Below are positions 19,481 through 28,909 of a stretch of 64,000 bases of DNA, piece after piece; positions within the stretch are counted from its first letter, which is position 1, and the number at the start of each line of letters is the position of its first letter. The stretch lies in assembly GCF_018524365.1 (NCBI RefSeq), contig NZ_JAEKFT010000004.1, positions 186,001 to 250,000 of the forward strand. The letters run 5' to 3'. The notes below the pieces were generated by a model. That model did not search any database, had not been told where the DNA came from, and saw nothing but the letters and a program-made list of their open reading frames with translations. A program made the position numbers and the translations under genes. The DNA comes from Denitromonas iodatirespirans (GTDB lineage: Bacteria > Pseudomonadota > Gammaproteobacteria > Burkholderiales > Rhodocyclaceae).

Positions 19481-20307
19481 CCATGCGGCCGTTCTTCCTC
19501 GAATCGGACGGAGCGCGGCTGTTCGCGCTCGAATGCCTGCCGCAGGGCCGCCCGCGCGGCGCCGTGCTGTATGTGCCGCCCTTCGCCGAGGAAATGAACC
19601 GCTGCCGCGCCATCGTCGCCGAACAGGCGCGCGCCTTCGCCCATCTGGGTTACGCCAGCCTGTGCATCGACCTGTTCGGCACCGGCGAGAGCGAGGGCGA
19701 GTTCGAAGACGCCCGCTGGGACATCTGGGAGCGCAATGTCAGCGATGCGGCGTCCTGGCTGGCAGACAAGACCGGCCAGGCGGTGACGCTGTGGGGCTTT
19801 CGCCTCGGTGCCCTGCTGGCCGCCAGCGTCGCCGCCAAGGCGCCCGGCCGCTACCCGCAACTGCTCTTGTGGCAGCCCGTGGCCGACGGCAAACCCTTCG
19901 TCACCCAGACCCTGCGCCAGCGGGTCGCCTGGCTGATGGGGCAAGGCCTGCCCGCCGAATCCACCGACGATATCCGTGCCGCACTGGCCGGCGGCGCTGT
20001 GGTCGAGGTGGCCGGGTACTCGCTGTCCGGCCCGCTGGTCGAGGGCATCAGCGCGCAGAAGCTCGGCGCACTGAGCGGCCTTGAAGGCGTGCGCATCGAC
20101 TGGTTCGAACATGTCGCCGACGCCGGCGCCGAACTGTCGATCGCCTGCCGCCGCAACCTCGACGCGCTCGAAAAACTGGGCGCGCAGGTCACCGCCCATC
20201 CCTTTGTCGGCGCCCCCTTGTGGCAACTGCACAAGCGCGACGAAGCGCCCGATCTGGTCGCGCAGACCACCGCGCGCTACGCGCCAGCCGCCACCCCGCC
20301 GGCCTGA
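19477..20307 (+). CDS. exosortase A-associated hydrolase 2, copy 2
   Basis: A 276-residue paralogue of the gene at 7872, with VPPFAEEMNRCRAI near residue 36 and IDLFGTGESEGEF near 67. The nucleophile position reads LWGFRLGALLA, again Arg instead of Ser or Cys. The shared loss in both copies implies this is a conserved feature of the family. It closes the plus-strand operon that starts at 12175 and faces the GNAT-like gene tail to tail. Confidence 0.85.
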   Translation: MTMRPFFLESDGARLFALECLPQGRPRGAVLYVPPFAEEMNRCRAIVAEQARAFAHLGYASLCIDLFGTGESEGEFEDARWDIWERNVSDAASWLADKTGQAVTLWGFRLGALLAASVAAKAPGRYPQLLLWQPVADGKPFVTQTLRQRVAWLMGQGLPAESTDDIRAALAGGAVVEVAGYSLSGPLVEGISAQKLGALSGLEGVRIDWFEHVADAGAELSIACRRNLDALEKLGAQVTAHPFVGAPLWQLHKRDEAPDLVAQTTARYAPAATPPA

Positions 20308-20320
20308 GCCGCCGACGACC

Positions 20321-21355
20321 TCAGCGCTGCCATCGGGCCACGAGCGGGCGGGCCGCCCGTCGCAGCATTTCGCCCAGCGTTGCCATTGCCCCGCGCCAGC
20401 GGCGCGGGTCGTAGGCGCGCAGACCGCGCCGCTCGCGACGATGCGTCATCCAGTCGCGCTTGTAGGCGTCGTCGCCGATCAGGTAATCCACTTCGTCGAC
20501 CTGCTCCTCGTCCAGCATCCGCCGCATCAGCGCCGCCGTCAGCAGGCTGCCGGCCGACCATTCGCCTTGCGCATCGTCATAGGCCAGTTTGTAGATGGCC
20601 GCATGGCCGTCGCGCACCACCCAAACCTGCGCGGCGATCGGCACCTCACCCAGACGGGCCACGCCAAGGCGCAGCCAGCCACGCTCGGCACACAGGCGCA
20701 TGAAGCCCGGCATGAAGTCGGGAAAGGGCTCGGTGCGCTTCCAGCTCGCGTCATACACCTGCTGATAGGCGGCCATGGCGCCGTCGAGCTCAGCGCCGCC
20801 GCTGACGATCTCGATCCGCCCGCCGGCCGCCGCAAACTTCTTGCCCTTGCGCTTGAGCGTGCTGCGCAGCGAACCGGGCCGGCCGGCCAGGTAGTCGTCG
20901 TAGCGCAGGCCGCGCGCCGGCAGATACCAGTTGCCGAAACAGAAGTAGTCGAAGCACACCAGCCCGGCGCCAGCGAGCGCGGTGCGCATGGCCTCGAAGC
21001 GCGAATCCTCCGGCGCCATGGGCTGCAGATCCAGGCTGTAGGCACGCTCGGCGGCCATCATCTCGCGCAGCAGCGCGCTCATGGCGGCGACGGATCGCAA
21101 TTGAGGCGCAAAAGAAGCGGTGTAGAAATTCCCCAAGGCCGCCAGGCGGCGCGGGCCGTCGCGGCGCACCGGCAAGCCGGCCAGCAACTGCCCGTCGGCG
21201 TCGGCATACCACAACGCCGGTGCCGATTCGGGCGGCAAGGCGGTGCGTGCCAGCAAGCGAAACCAGGCCCACTCGGTGTCGAAGCTGCTGGCCTGCCAGG
21301 CCTGCGCCATCGGCGCCTCGCCCGCTTCGTCCACATTGATCCGATGACATGGCAT
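20321..21355 (-). CDS. GNAT/FemAB-like acyltransferase (BioF2-like, CelD type)
   Basis: A 344-residue protein of the double-GNAT (Acetyltransf_6) class. The diagnostic second half is intact: LRSTLKRKGKKFAAAGG near 170, AYQQVYDASWKRTEPFPDF, IAAQVWVVRDGHAAIYKLAYD and IGDDAYKRDWM. Members transfer acyl or aminoacyl groups, and one is often found in XrtA loci, but no specific reaction is known. The start is the ATG at 21355. It is the only minus-strand gene between 12.2 and 26 kb and has its own promoter region, shared with the decarboxylase. Confidence 0.75.
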   Translation of the reverse strand: MPCHRINVDEAGEAPMAQAWQASSFDTEWAWFRLLARTALPPESAPALWYADADGQLLAGLPVRRDGPRRLAALGNFYTASFAPQLRSVAAMSALLREMMAAERAYSLDLQPMAPEDSRFEAMRTALAGAGLVCFDYFCFGNWYLPARGLRYDDYLAGRPGSLRSTLKRKGKKFAAAGGRIEIVSGGAELDGAMAAYQQVYDASWKRTEPFPDFMPGFMRLCAERGWLRLGVARLGEVPIAAQVWVVRDGHAAIYKLAYDDAQGEWSAGSLLTAALMRRMLDEEQVDEVDYLIGDDAYKRDWMTHRRERRGLRAYDPRRWRGAMATLGEMLRRAARPLVARWQR

Positions 21356-21533
21356 GCCTACTGTGTTCCTTATTCCACCGGCGGCCGACAAGCCACGCAT
21401 GCGCTGCGTGTCGTTGTAGACTCCACCGGCAAGCATCCGCCGTGAAAAACGCCCTGTGCTGCCGAGCGCGCCGCGCGCATGCTAGCAGGATTCACACACC
21501 TCCCCCCGTCAACAGAATCCCGCCCCCGACACC

Positions 21534-22778
21534 ATGACTTCGACTCCTCGCTCTGCTGCTGCGCACGCGCCCATCGACACGTTTCCGGTTGCCGGCAGCG
21601 AACTGATCGTCGGCGGTCAGCCGCTGTCACGCCTGGCCGCGCGTATCGGGCAGACGCCGTTCTATGCCTACGAGCGCGCCGCCATCGATAGGCGCATCGC
21701 CGAGTTGCGCGCCGCACTGCCGGTGGCCATCAAGCTGCATTACGCCATGAAGGCCAATCCGATGCCAGTGCTGGTCGCGCACATGCGTGACCGGGTCGAC
21801 GGTATCGATGTGGCCTCGATCGGCGAGATGAAGGTGGCGCTCGATGCCGGCGTTGCGCCGACGGCGATCAGCTTTGCCGGGCCGGGCAAGCGCGAGACCG
21901 AGCTGCGCCAGGCCGCGGCCGCCGGCATCCTGCTCAATGTCGAGTCCGAGCAGGAGCTCGACCGGCTGGCGGCCATCGCGGTCGACACCGGCTGGACGGT
22001 GCGGGTCGCCCTGCGCGTCAATCCGGACTTCGAGCTCAAGGCCTCGGGCATGCAGATGAGCGGCGGCTCCAAGCCCTTCGGCATCGACGCCGAGCGCATC
22101 CCGGCGGTGCTGGCGCGCGTGGCCAAAACCCCCTTGCAGTTCGAAGGCTTTCATATTTTTTCAGGCTCTCAGAACCTGCGCGCCGAGGCGATCATCGAAG
22201 CGCAGCAAAAGAGCTTCGCGCTGGCCGTGGAACTGGCGGCCCACGCCCCCGCGCCGGTGCGCAGCCTCAACCTCGGCGGCGGGCTAGGCATTCCCTATTT
22301 TCCCGGCAACACCCCGCTCGATCTCGCGCCTATCGGCGCCAACCTCGCGCAGATCGCCGAGCAGGCCCGCCACGCACTGCCCGAGGCCCAGCTCTGTCTC
22401 GAACTGGGCCGCTACCTGGTCGGCGAGGCGGGCATCTATGTGTGCCGGGTCACCGACCGGAAAGTGTCGCGCGGTCTAACTTACCTGGTCACCGATGGCG
22501 GCCTGCACCATCACCTGTCGGCCTCCGGCAACTTCGGCCAGGTGCTGCGCAAGAACTACCCGCTGGCCATCGGCAACCGCATGGATGCGCCCGCCGACGA
22601 GCTCGTCTCGGTGGTCGGGCCGCTGTGCACCCCGCTCGATCTGCTCGGCGAGCGCATGCTGCTGGCCCATGCCGAGATCGGCGATCTGGTGGTGGTTTTC
22701 CAGTCCGGCGCCTATGGCGCCACGGCCAGCCCGCAGCAGTTCCTCGGCCATCCGGGTGTGGTTGAAGTGCTGGTCTGA
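21534..22778 (+). CDS. PLP-dependent decarboxylase, exosortase A system-associated
   Basis: A 414-residue fold-type III (alanine-racemase-like) decarboxylase of the DapDC/OrnDC group; XrtA loci carry a dedicated member (TIGR03099 by recall). The PLP lysine is in KLHYAMKANPMPVL near residue 73. The phosphate-binding GGGLGIPYF region lies near 245, followed by CLELGRYLVGEAG and, at the C-terminal active site, VVGPLCTPLDLLGER. It would decarboxylate an amino acid, perhaps while it is attached to the ACP; the substrate is not known. It is followed by flippase copy 2 after 11 nt. Confidence 0.9.
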   Translation: MTSTPRSAAAHAPIDTFPVAGSELIVGGQPLSRLAARIGQTPFYAYERAAIDRRIAELRAALPVAIKLHYAMKANPMPVLVAHMRDRVDGIDVASIGEMKVALDAGVAPTAISFAGPGKRETELRQAAAAGILLNVESEQELDRLAAIAVDTGWTVRVALRVNPDFELKASGMQMSGGSKPFGIDAERIPAVLARVAKTPLQFEGFHIFSGSQNLRAEAIIEAQQKSFALAVELAAHAPAPVRSLNLGGGLGIPYFPGNTPLDLAPIGANLAQIAEQARHALPEAQLCLELGRYLVGEAGIYVCRVTDRKVSRGLTYLVTDGGLHHHLSASGNFGQVLRKNYPLAIGNRMDAPADELVSVVGPLCTPLDLLGERMLLAHAEIGDLVVVFQSGAYGATASPQQFLGHPGVVEVLV

Positions 22779-22789
22779 CCCGCGTCGAC

Positions 22790-24271
22790 ATGCCGCCGCC
22801 CCAACGCACCGGTCTGGCTCTCAGCGCATTGCTGGTTGTCGGCATGCGCTGGTCGGACCGCCTGATCGGCCTGCTCAGCACGCTGATCCTGGCGCGGCTG
22901 CTGGTGCCGGAAGACTTCGGCATCGTCGCCATGGCCTCGATCGTGGTCGGCCTGATCGACGTGCTGCTCGACCTCGGCGTACATGTGGCGCTGATTCATG
23001 CCAAAGCACCGACCCGCGAAGACTACGACACCGCCTGGACGCTGCGCCTGCTGCAGGCCGGCGTCTCGGCCACGCTGATCGTCCTGCTCACCCCGCTGGC
23101 GGTGGACTATTTCGGCGACGGTCGTGTCGGTCCGGTGCTGTATGTCATGGCCTTCTCGGTACTCTTGGGCAGCGCCGAGAACATCGGCATCGTCGATTTC
23201 CAGAAGCACATGCGCTTCGGTCAGGATTTCCGCTTCTTCTTCCTGCGCCGGCTGGCCGGTTTTCTGGTCACCGTGGCGATGGCGCTGTGGCTGCGCTCCT
23301 ATTGGGCGATGGTCGTCGGCGCGCTGTCGGGGCGGATGGTCGGGGTGCTGCTGAGCTACCGCATGCATGAATTCCGCCCCCGCCTGAGCCTCGCCCGGGC
23401 ACGGCAACTGTGGTCCTTCTCGCAATGGGTGCTGGTGCGCAACATCGGCGCCTATGTCGCCACCCGGGTCGACAAGTTCGTGGTCGGCAATCACGGCCCG
23501 GCGGGCATGGGCAGCTACGCACTGGCCGACGAAATCGCCGCCATGCCGACCAGCGAGTTGCTCGCCCCGCTGGGCCGCGTGCTGTTCCCCGCCTTCGTCG
23601 AAAAACGCGACCGGGGCGACGACCTGCTGCGCGGCTTTTCGCTGGCGCTCGGCGTACAGTCGCTGCTGGCGATTCCGGCCGGTGTCGGATTGGCCATGGT
23701 CGCCCCGCAGGCGGTGCCGCTGCTGCTCGGCGAAGCGTGGACGATGACCATTCCACTGATCCAGATCCTGGCCCTGGTGAATGTGGTCGGCGCGGTCACC
23801 CACAGCAGCATCTACCTGCTGCTGGCGCAGGGTCGGGTCAAGGCGCTGGCGGCCATCGCCTGGATGGAGCCGGCGCTGTTTCTGATCCTGGCGCTGGCCT
23901 TCGCCCGCCTGGGCGATCTGGCCGGCATCGCCCAGATCCGTCTCGGTGCGGTCTCGGCCGGGGCCGTGCTGTTCTTCGTGCTGGTACAGCGCTGGACGCC
24001 GGGGCTCACCGCCGGTGCCTTGCTGGCGCAGATCTGGCGCCCCGCGCTGGCCGCCGCCGGCATGGCCGCCGCGCTGCACGCCCTGCCGCCGCTGGCGCTG
24101 CCGCTGGCCGTGCATCTGCTGGCGCGGATCGCCATTGGCGCCGCGGTGTATGCCGTTTTGATGCTCATGCTGTGGCGTGCAGCACGATTGCCCGACGGCG
24201 CCGAACGCTACTGTCTGCAGAAAATCCGCATACTATGGGCCGGTCTGATCAAACGATATTCAACGCAATGA
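22790..24271 (+). CDS. polysaccharide flippase (Wzx/PST family), copy 2
   Basis: A 493-residue polytopic membrane protein and clear paralogue of the flippase at 12175. The shared first segment is RWSDRLIGLLSTLILARLLVPEDFG, and about 12-14 hydrophobic segments follow. It probably moves a lipid-linked saccharide across the inner membrane. The stop overlaps the start of the asparagine-synthase homologue by four bases. The presence of two flippases with one visible polymerase/ligase suggests two glycans or two forms of one glycan. Confidence 0.88.
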   Translation: MPPPQRTGLALSALLVVGMRWSDRLIGLLSTLILARLLVPEDFGIVAMASIVVGLIDVLLDLGVHVALIHAKAPTREDYDTAWTLRLLQAGVSATLIVLLTPLAVDYFGDGRVGPVLYVMAFSVLLGSAENIGIVDFQKHMRFGQDFRFFFLRRLAGFLVTVAMALWLRSYWAMVVGALSGRMVGVLLSYRMHEFRPRLSLARARQLWSFSQWVLVRNIGAYVATRVDKFVVGNHGPAGMGSYALADEIAAMPTSELLAPLGRVLFPAFVEKRDRGDDLLRGFSLALGVQSLLAIPAGVGLAMVAPQAVPLLLGEAWTMTIPLIQILALVNVVGAVTHSSIYLLLAQGRVKALAAIAWMEPALFLILALAFARLGDLAGIAQIRLGAVSAGAVLFFVLVQRWTPGLTAGALLAQIWRPALAAAGMAAALHALPPLALPLAVHLLARIAIGAAVYAVLMLMLWRAARLPDGAERYCLQKIRILWAGLIKRYSTQ

Positions 24272-26061
24272 CACAGGACGCCTCGCTCGACCTTTCTCCC
24301 CCTCAACCGGATGCCGCCGACATCGCCCATCGCCCGCCCCACGAGCGCCTGCAGTGGCCGCATGCCGAAGCGGCGTTGAGTGACCGGGTCACCCTCGACG
24401 AACAGGACGGCGTGCTGTGCCTGAGCCGTGGCCGGCCGGTGTTCGCCCCGGCCGACTTCGGTGGTGCGTCGGTGCCCGCCTCGCCGGCTGCCGCCTGGCG
24501 CCTGCTCTACGCCCGCCATGGCCAAACCGCGCCGAACCGGGTGCATGGCCGCTTCGCGGTGGCCATCGTCGATCGCAACGCCCATTCCGTCTTTCTGGCT
24601 ACCGACCGCTTCGCCACCCATCCATGGTGCTTTGCCGAACGCGGCGGCCGGCTGCTGTTCGCCGATCGTGCCGATGCCCTGTCGGGCGCCAGCGCCGGCA
24701 TCGACCCGCAGGCCGTGCACGCCTACCTCTTCCATCATGTGATCCCGGCACCGCTGACCATCTTCAAGGACGTCCAGCGCATGGAAGGCGGGCACCGGCT
24801 GCTGTGGCAAAACGGCCAGCGGCAGCTCGAGGCCTGGTGGCGCCCGAGCTTCCAGGAACCGGCACGGATGGATTTCGCCGAGGCCAAGCTGCAGTTCCGC
24901 CACATTGTGGAGACTGCGGTCGCCCGCGCCGCCGAGCGCGGCAAGGTCGGCGCCTTCCTCTCCGGCGGCACCGACAGCTCCACCGTCGCCGGCATGCTGT
25001 GCAAGGTCGGCGGCAAGCCGGCCGAAACCTATTCCATGGGATTCGATGCCAGCGGCTACGACGAGATGGACTATGCTCGCACCGCCTCGCAGCACTTTGG
25101 CACCCATCATCACGAATACTATGTGACGCCCGACGATCTGCTCGAAGGCATCCCCAAGGTCGCGCAGCATTACGACCAGCCCTTCGGCAACTCCTCGGCC
25201 GTGCCCGCCTGGCTGTGCGCGCGCATCGCGCGCCGTGACGGCATCGACACACTGCTGGCTGGCGACGGTGGCGACGAGCTCTTCGGCGGCAACACCCGCT
25301 ATGCCAAGCAGAAGATCTTCGGCTGGTACGACGACGTGCCCGGCGCCCTGCGCCGCAGCCTGCTCGAACCGATGCTCGACCTCGACATCAGCAAGCGCCT
25401 GCCGATCGTCAAGAAGGCCGCCAGCTACGTCGAACAAGCCCGCGTGCCGCTGCCCGACCGCATCCACCAGTACACGCTGCTGGTGCGCGTCGGCGCCGAG
25501 AACCTGCTGACGCCCGACTACCTCGCACAGATCGACCAGGAGGCCCCGGCCCGCGCCGCCCGCGAGGTGTGGTCACGCATCCGGGCCGACAGCGACCTCA
25601 ACCGCCAGCTTGCCTTCGACTGGAAATACACCCTCGCCGACAACGACCTGCCCAAGATCCTCGGCACCACCGAGCTGGCCGGCGTGGACGTCGACTTCCC
25701 GCTGCTCGACGACGCCCTGCTCGACTTCTCGCTGGCCCTGCCGCTCGACTACAAACTGCGCGGCTTCACGCTGCGTTGGTTCTTCAAGGAAGCGCTGCGC
25801 GACTTCCTGCCCGAGACCATCATCAAGAAGAAGAAGCACGGCTTCGGCCTGCCCTTCGGCGTCTGGGCCTGCCAGCACGCTGGCCTGCGCGAACTGGCCG
25901 GCGACACGCTCGGCCAACTCAAGCAGCGCGGCATCGTCCAGCCGGCGCTGATCGACCGCCTGATCGACGAGCTGCTGCCGGCGCACCCGGGCTACTACGG
26001 GGAGCTGGTGTGGATATTGATGATGATGGAGCTGTGGCTGGCGCGGCCGACCTCCCATTGA
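24268..26061 (+). CDS. asparagine synthase homologue lacking the glutaminase cysteine
   Basis: A 597-residue AsnB-like protein. The C-terminal synthetase domain is intact: PP-loop VGAFLSGGTDSSTVAG near 233, LLAGDGGDELFGGNTRY near 332, and KKKKHGFGLPFGVW near 530. The N-terminal ~190 residues have the Ntn-hydrolase fold (HGRFAVAIVDRNAHSVFLATDRFATHPW), but the protein starts MTQDASLD, without the Cys2 nucleophile, and has a ~60-residue degenerate leader. It cannot draw ammonia from glutamine in the usual way. It may use free ammonia, or adenylate a carboxylate and form a bond to another amine. It differs clearly from the canonical XrtA amidotransferase at 40127. Confidence 0.85.
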   Translation: MTQDASLDLSPPQPDAADIAHRPPHERLQWPHAEAALSDRVTLDEQDGVLCLSRGRPVFAPADFGGASVPASPAAAWRLLYARHGQTAPNRVHGRFAVAIVDRNAHSVFLATDRFATHPWCFAERGGRLLFADRADALSGASAGIDPQAVHAYLFHHVIPAPLTIFKDVQRMEGGHRLLWQNGQRQLEAWWRPSFQEPARMDFAEAKLQFRHIVETAVARAAERGKVGAFLSGGTDSSTVAGMLCKVGGKPAETYSMGFDASGYDEMDYARTASQHFGTHHHEYYVTPDDLLEGIPKVAQHYDQPFGNSSAVPAWLCARIARRDGIDTLLAGDGGDELFGGNTRYAKQKIFGWYDDVPGALRRSLLEPMLDLDISKRLPIVKKAASYVEQARVPLPDRIHQYTLLVRVGAENLLTPDYLAQIDQEAPARAAREVWSRIRADSDLNRQLAFDWKYTLADNDLPKILGTTELAGVDVDFPLLDDALLDFSLALPLDYKLRGFTLRWFFKEALRDFLPETIIKKKKHGFGLPFGVWACQHAGLRELAGDTLGQLKQRGIVQPALIDRLIDELLPAHPGYYGELVWILMMMELWLARPTSH

Positions 26062-26065
26062 TGCT

Positions 26066-26089
26066 CGGGGCCGCCCATCGGCGGCCCCG
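26066..26089. terminator. GC-rich hairpin between convergent genes
   Basis: A perfect 10-bp stem (CGGGGCCGCC / GGCGGCCCCG) with a CATC loop lies just after the asparagine-synthase stop and just before the cysNC stop on the other strand. No T-run follows on either strand, so it is a stable barrier, not a classic intrinsic terminator. Confidence 0.5.
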
Positions 26090-26097
26090 TCCCCGCC

Positions 26098-28008
26098 TTA
26101 CTCGCTAGGCAGAATGCCTTTTTCCCGAAGCACGGCGATCACCTGATCCGCCGACGCCTCGACCGAGTTGCCCACCGTTTTCAGCCGCACTTCGGCCTCT
26201 TCGGGCGCCTCGTAGGGTGAATCGATGCCGGTGAAGTTCTTCAGTTCGCCGCGTCGCGCTTTCTTGTAGAGCCCTTTCGGGTCGCGCTCTTCGGCCACTT
26301 CGAGCGGTGTGTCGACAAACACTTCGAGGAACTCGCCTTCTTCCACGAGACTGCGCGCCATGCGGCGCTCGGAACGGAAGGGGGAGATGAAGGCGGTGAT
26401 GACGATCAGGCCGGCGTCGACCATCAGCTTGGCCACTTCGGCCACGCGGCGGATGTTCTCGACACGGTCGGCGTCGGTGAAGCCCAGGTCCTTGTTCAGG
26501 CCGTGGCGCACATTGTCGCCGTCGAGCAGGTAGGTGTGGCGGCCCATGGCGTGGAGCTTCTTCTCGACCATGTTGGCGATCGCCGATTTGCCGGCGCCCG
26601 ACAGACCGGTGAACCACAGCAGGCAGGGCTTCTGCCCCTTCATGCCGCCGCGCGCGGCCTTGTCGACGTCCACATGCTGCATGTGGATGTTGTGCGAACG
26701 GCGCAGGGCGAAGTGGATCATGCCGGCGCCGACGGTGTTGTTGCTCAAGCGGTCGATCAGGATGAAGGCGCCGGTGTCGCGGTTGTCGGCATAGGCGTCG
26801 AAGGCGATCTGGCGGTCGAGGCTGAGGTTGCACACCGCGATGCCGTTGAGGTCGAGCTTCTTGGCGGCGATGTGTTCCATGGTGTTGACGTTCACCTGGT
26901 ACTTGATTTCGGTGACCGTCGCCGTGACCGTCTTGGTGCCGATCTTGAGCAGATAGGCGCGGCCGGGCAGCAGCGGCTCGTCATGCATCCAGACGACGGT
27001 GGTCTCGAACTGGTCGGCCGAACTGGCCGGGTGCTCGGCGATAGAGATCACGTCGCCGCGCGAGATGTCGATCTCGTCGGCCAGCGTCAGCGTCACTGAC
27101 TGGCCGGCCACGGCCTGCGGCAGGTCGCCGTCGTGGGTCACGATGCGCGCCACCGTGCTTTCCTTGCCCGAGGGCTGCACACGCACGCGATCGCCGGGCT
27201 GGATCATGCCGCTCGACACCGTGCCGGCAAAGCCGCGGAAGTCGAGATTGGGGCGATTGACCCACTGCACCGGCAACCGGAACGGCGCCTTCTGCATGCG
27301 CTCCTCGTCGATCTCGACGGTTTCGAGATAGCCCATTAGCGTGCTGCCGTGATACCAGGGCAGGCGCTCGCTGGGGGCGATGATGTTGTCGCCCTTGAAG
27401 GCCGACAGCGGGATGAAGGTGACGTCCTCGATGCCGATCCGGGCGGCGAAATCGCGGTAATCCTCGACGATCTTGCGGTAGGTCTTTTCCGAGTAGTCGA
27501 CCAGGTCCATCTTGTTGATGGCGACCACGATGTGGCGGATGCCGATCAGCGACACCAGGTAGCTGTGGCGTCGGGTCTGCGTCAGGATGCCCTTGCGCGC
27601 ATCGACCATCAAAATGGCCACGTCGGCGGTCGAGGCGCCGGTGACCATGTTTCGAGTGTATTGCTCATGCCCCGGCGTGTCGGCGACGATGAACTTGCGC
27701 TTATCGGTCGAGAAGAAACGATAGGCCACATCGATGGTGATGCCCTGCTCGCGCTCGGCGGCGAGGCCATCGACCAGCAGCGCGAAGTCGATGTTTTCAC
27801 CTTGGGTGCCGTACTTTTTCGAGTCGGCCTCGACTGCGGCCATCTGGTCTTCGAACAGCATCTTGGATTCGAACAGCAGGCGCCCGATCAGGGTGCTCTT
27901 GCCGTCATCCACGCTGCCGCAAGTGATGAAGCGCAGCAGGCTCTTGTGCTCGTGGCTGCGCAGGTATTCGCCGATGTCGGTGGCGATGAGATCGGATACG
28001 TGGGCCAT
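26098..28008 (-). CDS. cysNC: bifunctional sulfate adenylyltransferase GTPase subunit / adenylylsulfate kinase
   Basis: A 636-residue NodQ-type fusion. Residues 1-~440 are CysN, an EF-Tu-like GTPase: P-loop GSVDDGKST at 31-39, DTPGH, NKMD and two beta-barrel domains. With CysD it makes APS from ATP and sulfate. Residues ~460-636 are CysC, which phosphorylates APS to PAPS: P-loop GLSGAGKS, then [16 protein letters not shown] and [14 protein letters not shown]. Fusion of CysN to CysC is typical where PAPS is used for sulfation, as in rhizobial NodPQ. It is preceded by cysD with a 1-nt gap. No PAPS reductase or sulfite reductase gene is nearby. Confidence 0.95.
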   Translation of the reverse strand: MAHVSDLIATDIGEYLRSHEHKSLLRFITCGSVDDGKSTLIGRLLFESKMLFEDQMAAVEADSKKYGTQGENIDFALLVDGLAAEREQGITIDVAYRFFSTDKRKFIVADTPGHEQYTRNMVTGASTADVAILMVDARKGILTQTRRHSYLVSLIGIRHIVVAINKMDLVDYSEKTYRKIVEDYRDFAARIGIEDVTFIPLSAFKGDNIIAPSERLPWYHGSTLMGYLETVEIDEERMQKAPFRLPVQWVNRPNLDFRGFAGTVSSGMIQPGDRVRVQPSGKESTVARIVTHDGDLPQAVAGQSVTLTLADEIDISRGDVISIAEHPASSADQFETTVVWMHDEPLLPGRAYLLKIGTKTVTATVTEIKYQVNVNTMEHIAAKKLDLNGIAVCNLSLDRQIAFDAYADNRDTGAFILIDRLSNNTVGAGMIHFALRRSHNIHMQHVDVDKAARGGMKGQKPCLLWFTGLSGAGKSAIANMVEKKLHAMGRHTYLLDGDNVRHGLNKDLGFTDADRVENIRRVAEVAKLMVDAGLIVITAFISPFRSERRMARSLVEEGEFLEVFVDTPLEVAEERDPKGLYKKARRGELKNFTGIDSPYEAPEEAEVRLKTVGNSVEASADQVIAVLREKGILPSE

Positions 28009-28009
28009 T

Positions 28010-28909
28010 TTAGAAGTACCCCTCCTGCTTTTTCTTTTCCATGGACGCGGCCGAATCGTGGTCGATCACCCGCCCCTGCCGCTCCGAGGTCTTGGTCAGC
28101 AGCATCTCCTGGATGATCGCCGGCAGCGTGTCGGCTTCGGATTCCACCGCACCGGTCAGCGGATAGCAGCCCAAGGTGCGGAAGCGCACCTTGCGCATCA
28201 TCGGCACCTCGCCGGCCTTGAGTGGCATGCGCTCGTCGTCGACCATGATCAGCGCACCATCGCGCTCGACCACCGGGCGCTCGGCCGCGTAGTACAGCGG
28301 CACGATGGGGATGTCTTCGAGGTAGATGTATTGCCAGATGTCCAGCTCGGTCCAGTTCGACAGCGGAAAGACGCGCATCGACTCGCCCTTGTGCTTGCGC
28401 GCGTTGTAGAGCTTCCACAACTCGGGGCGCTGTGCCTTCGGATCCCAGCGATGGGCGGCGCTGCGGAAGGAGAAGATGCGCTCCTTGGCGCGCGACTTTT
28501 CCTCGTCGCGCCGGGCCCCGCCGAAGGCCGCGTCGAAGCCGTACATGTCGAGCGCCTGCTTGAGGCCCTCGGTCTTCATGATGTCGGTGTGAATGGCCGA
28601 GCCGTGGGTGAAGGGGTTGATGTCCTTCTCGACGCCTTCGGGGTTGATGTGCACCCGCAGGTCGAGGCCCAGCTCCTTCACCATCTTGTCGCGGAAGCTG
28701 TACATGTCGCGGAATTTCCAGCGCGTATCCACATGCAGCAGCGGAAACGGCGGCTTGGCCGGGTAGAAGGCCTTCATCGCCAAGTGCAGCATCACCGCGC
28801 TGTCCTTGCCGATCGAATACAGCATGACCGGATTGTCGGCCTCGGCCACCACCTCACGCATGATGTGGATGCTCTCGGCTTCGAGCCGTTGCAGATGGGT
28901 CAGTGTCAT
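28010..28909 (-). CDS. cysD: sulfate adenylyltransferase subunit 2
   Basis: A 299-residue catalytic ATP-sulfurylase subunit that forms APS. The PP-motif [14 protein letters not shown] is near residue 32, followed by [33 protein letters not shown], and the C-terminal GRVIDHD...KKKQEGYF. The ATG at 28909 has AGAGGA about 6 nt upstream and is where CysD homologues start. However, the frame stays open for 272 codons upstream into a helix-turn-helix protein without a stop, so a longer 571-residue product starting at 29725 is also possible. Co-transcribed with cysNC. Confidence 0.95.
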   Translation of the reverse strand: MTLTHLQRLEAESIHIMREVVAEADNPVMLYSIGKDSAVMLHLAMKAFYPAKPPFPLLHVDTRWKFRDMYSFRDKMVKELGLDLRVHINPEGVEKDINPFTHGSAIHTDIMKTEGLKQALDMYGFDAAFGGARRDEEKSRAKERIFSFRSAAHRWDPKAQRPELWKLYNARKHKGESMRVFPLSNWTELDIWQYIYLEDIPIVPLYYAAERPVVERDGALIMVDDERMPLKAGEVPMMRKVRFRTLGCYPLTGAVESEADTLPAIIQEMLLTKTSERQGRVIDHDSAASMEKKKQEGYF

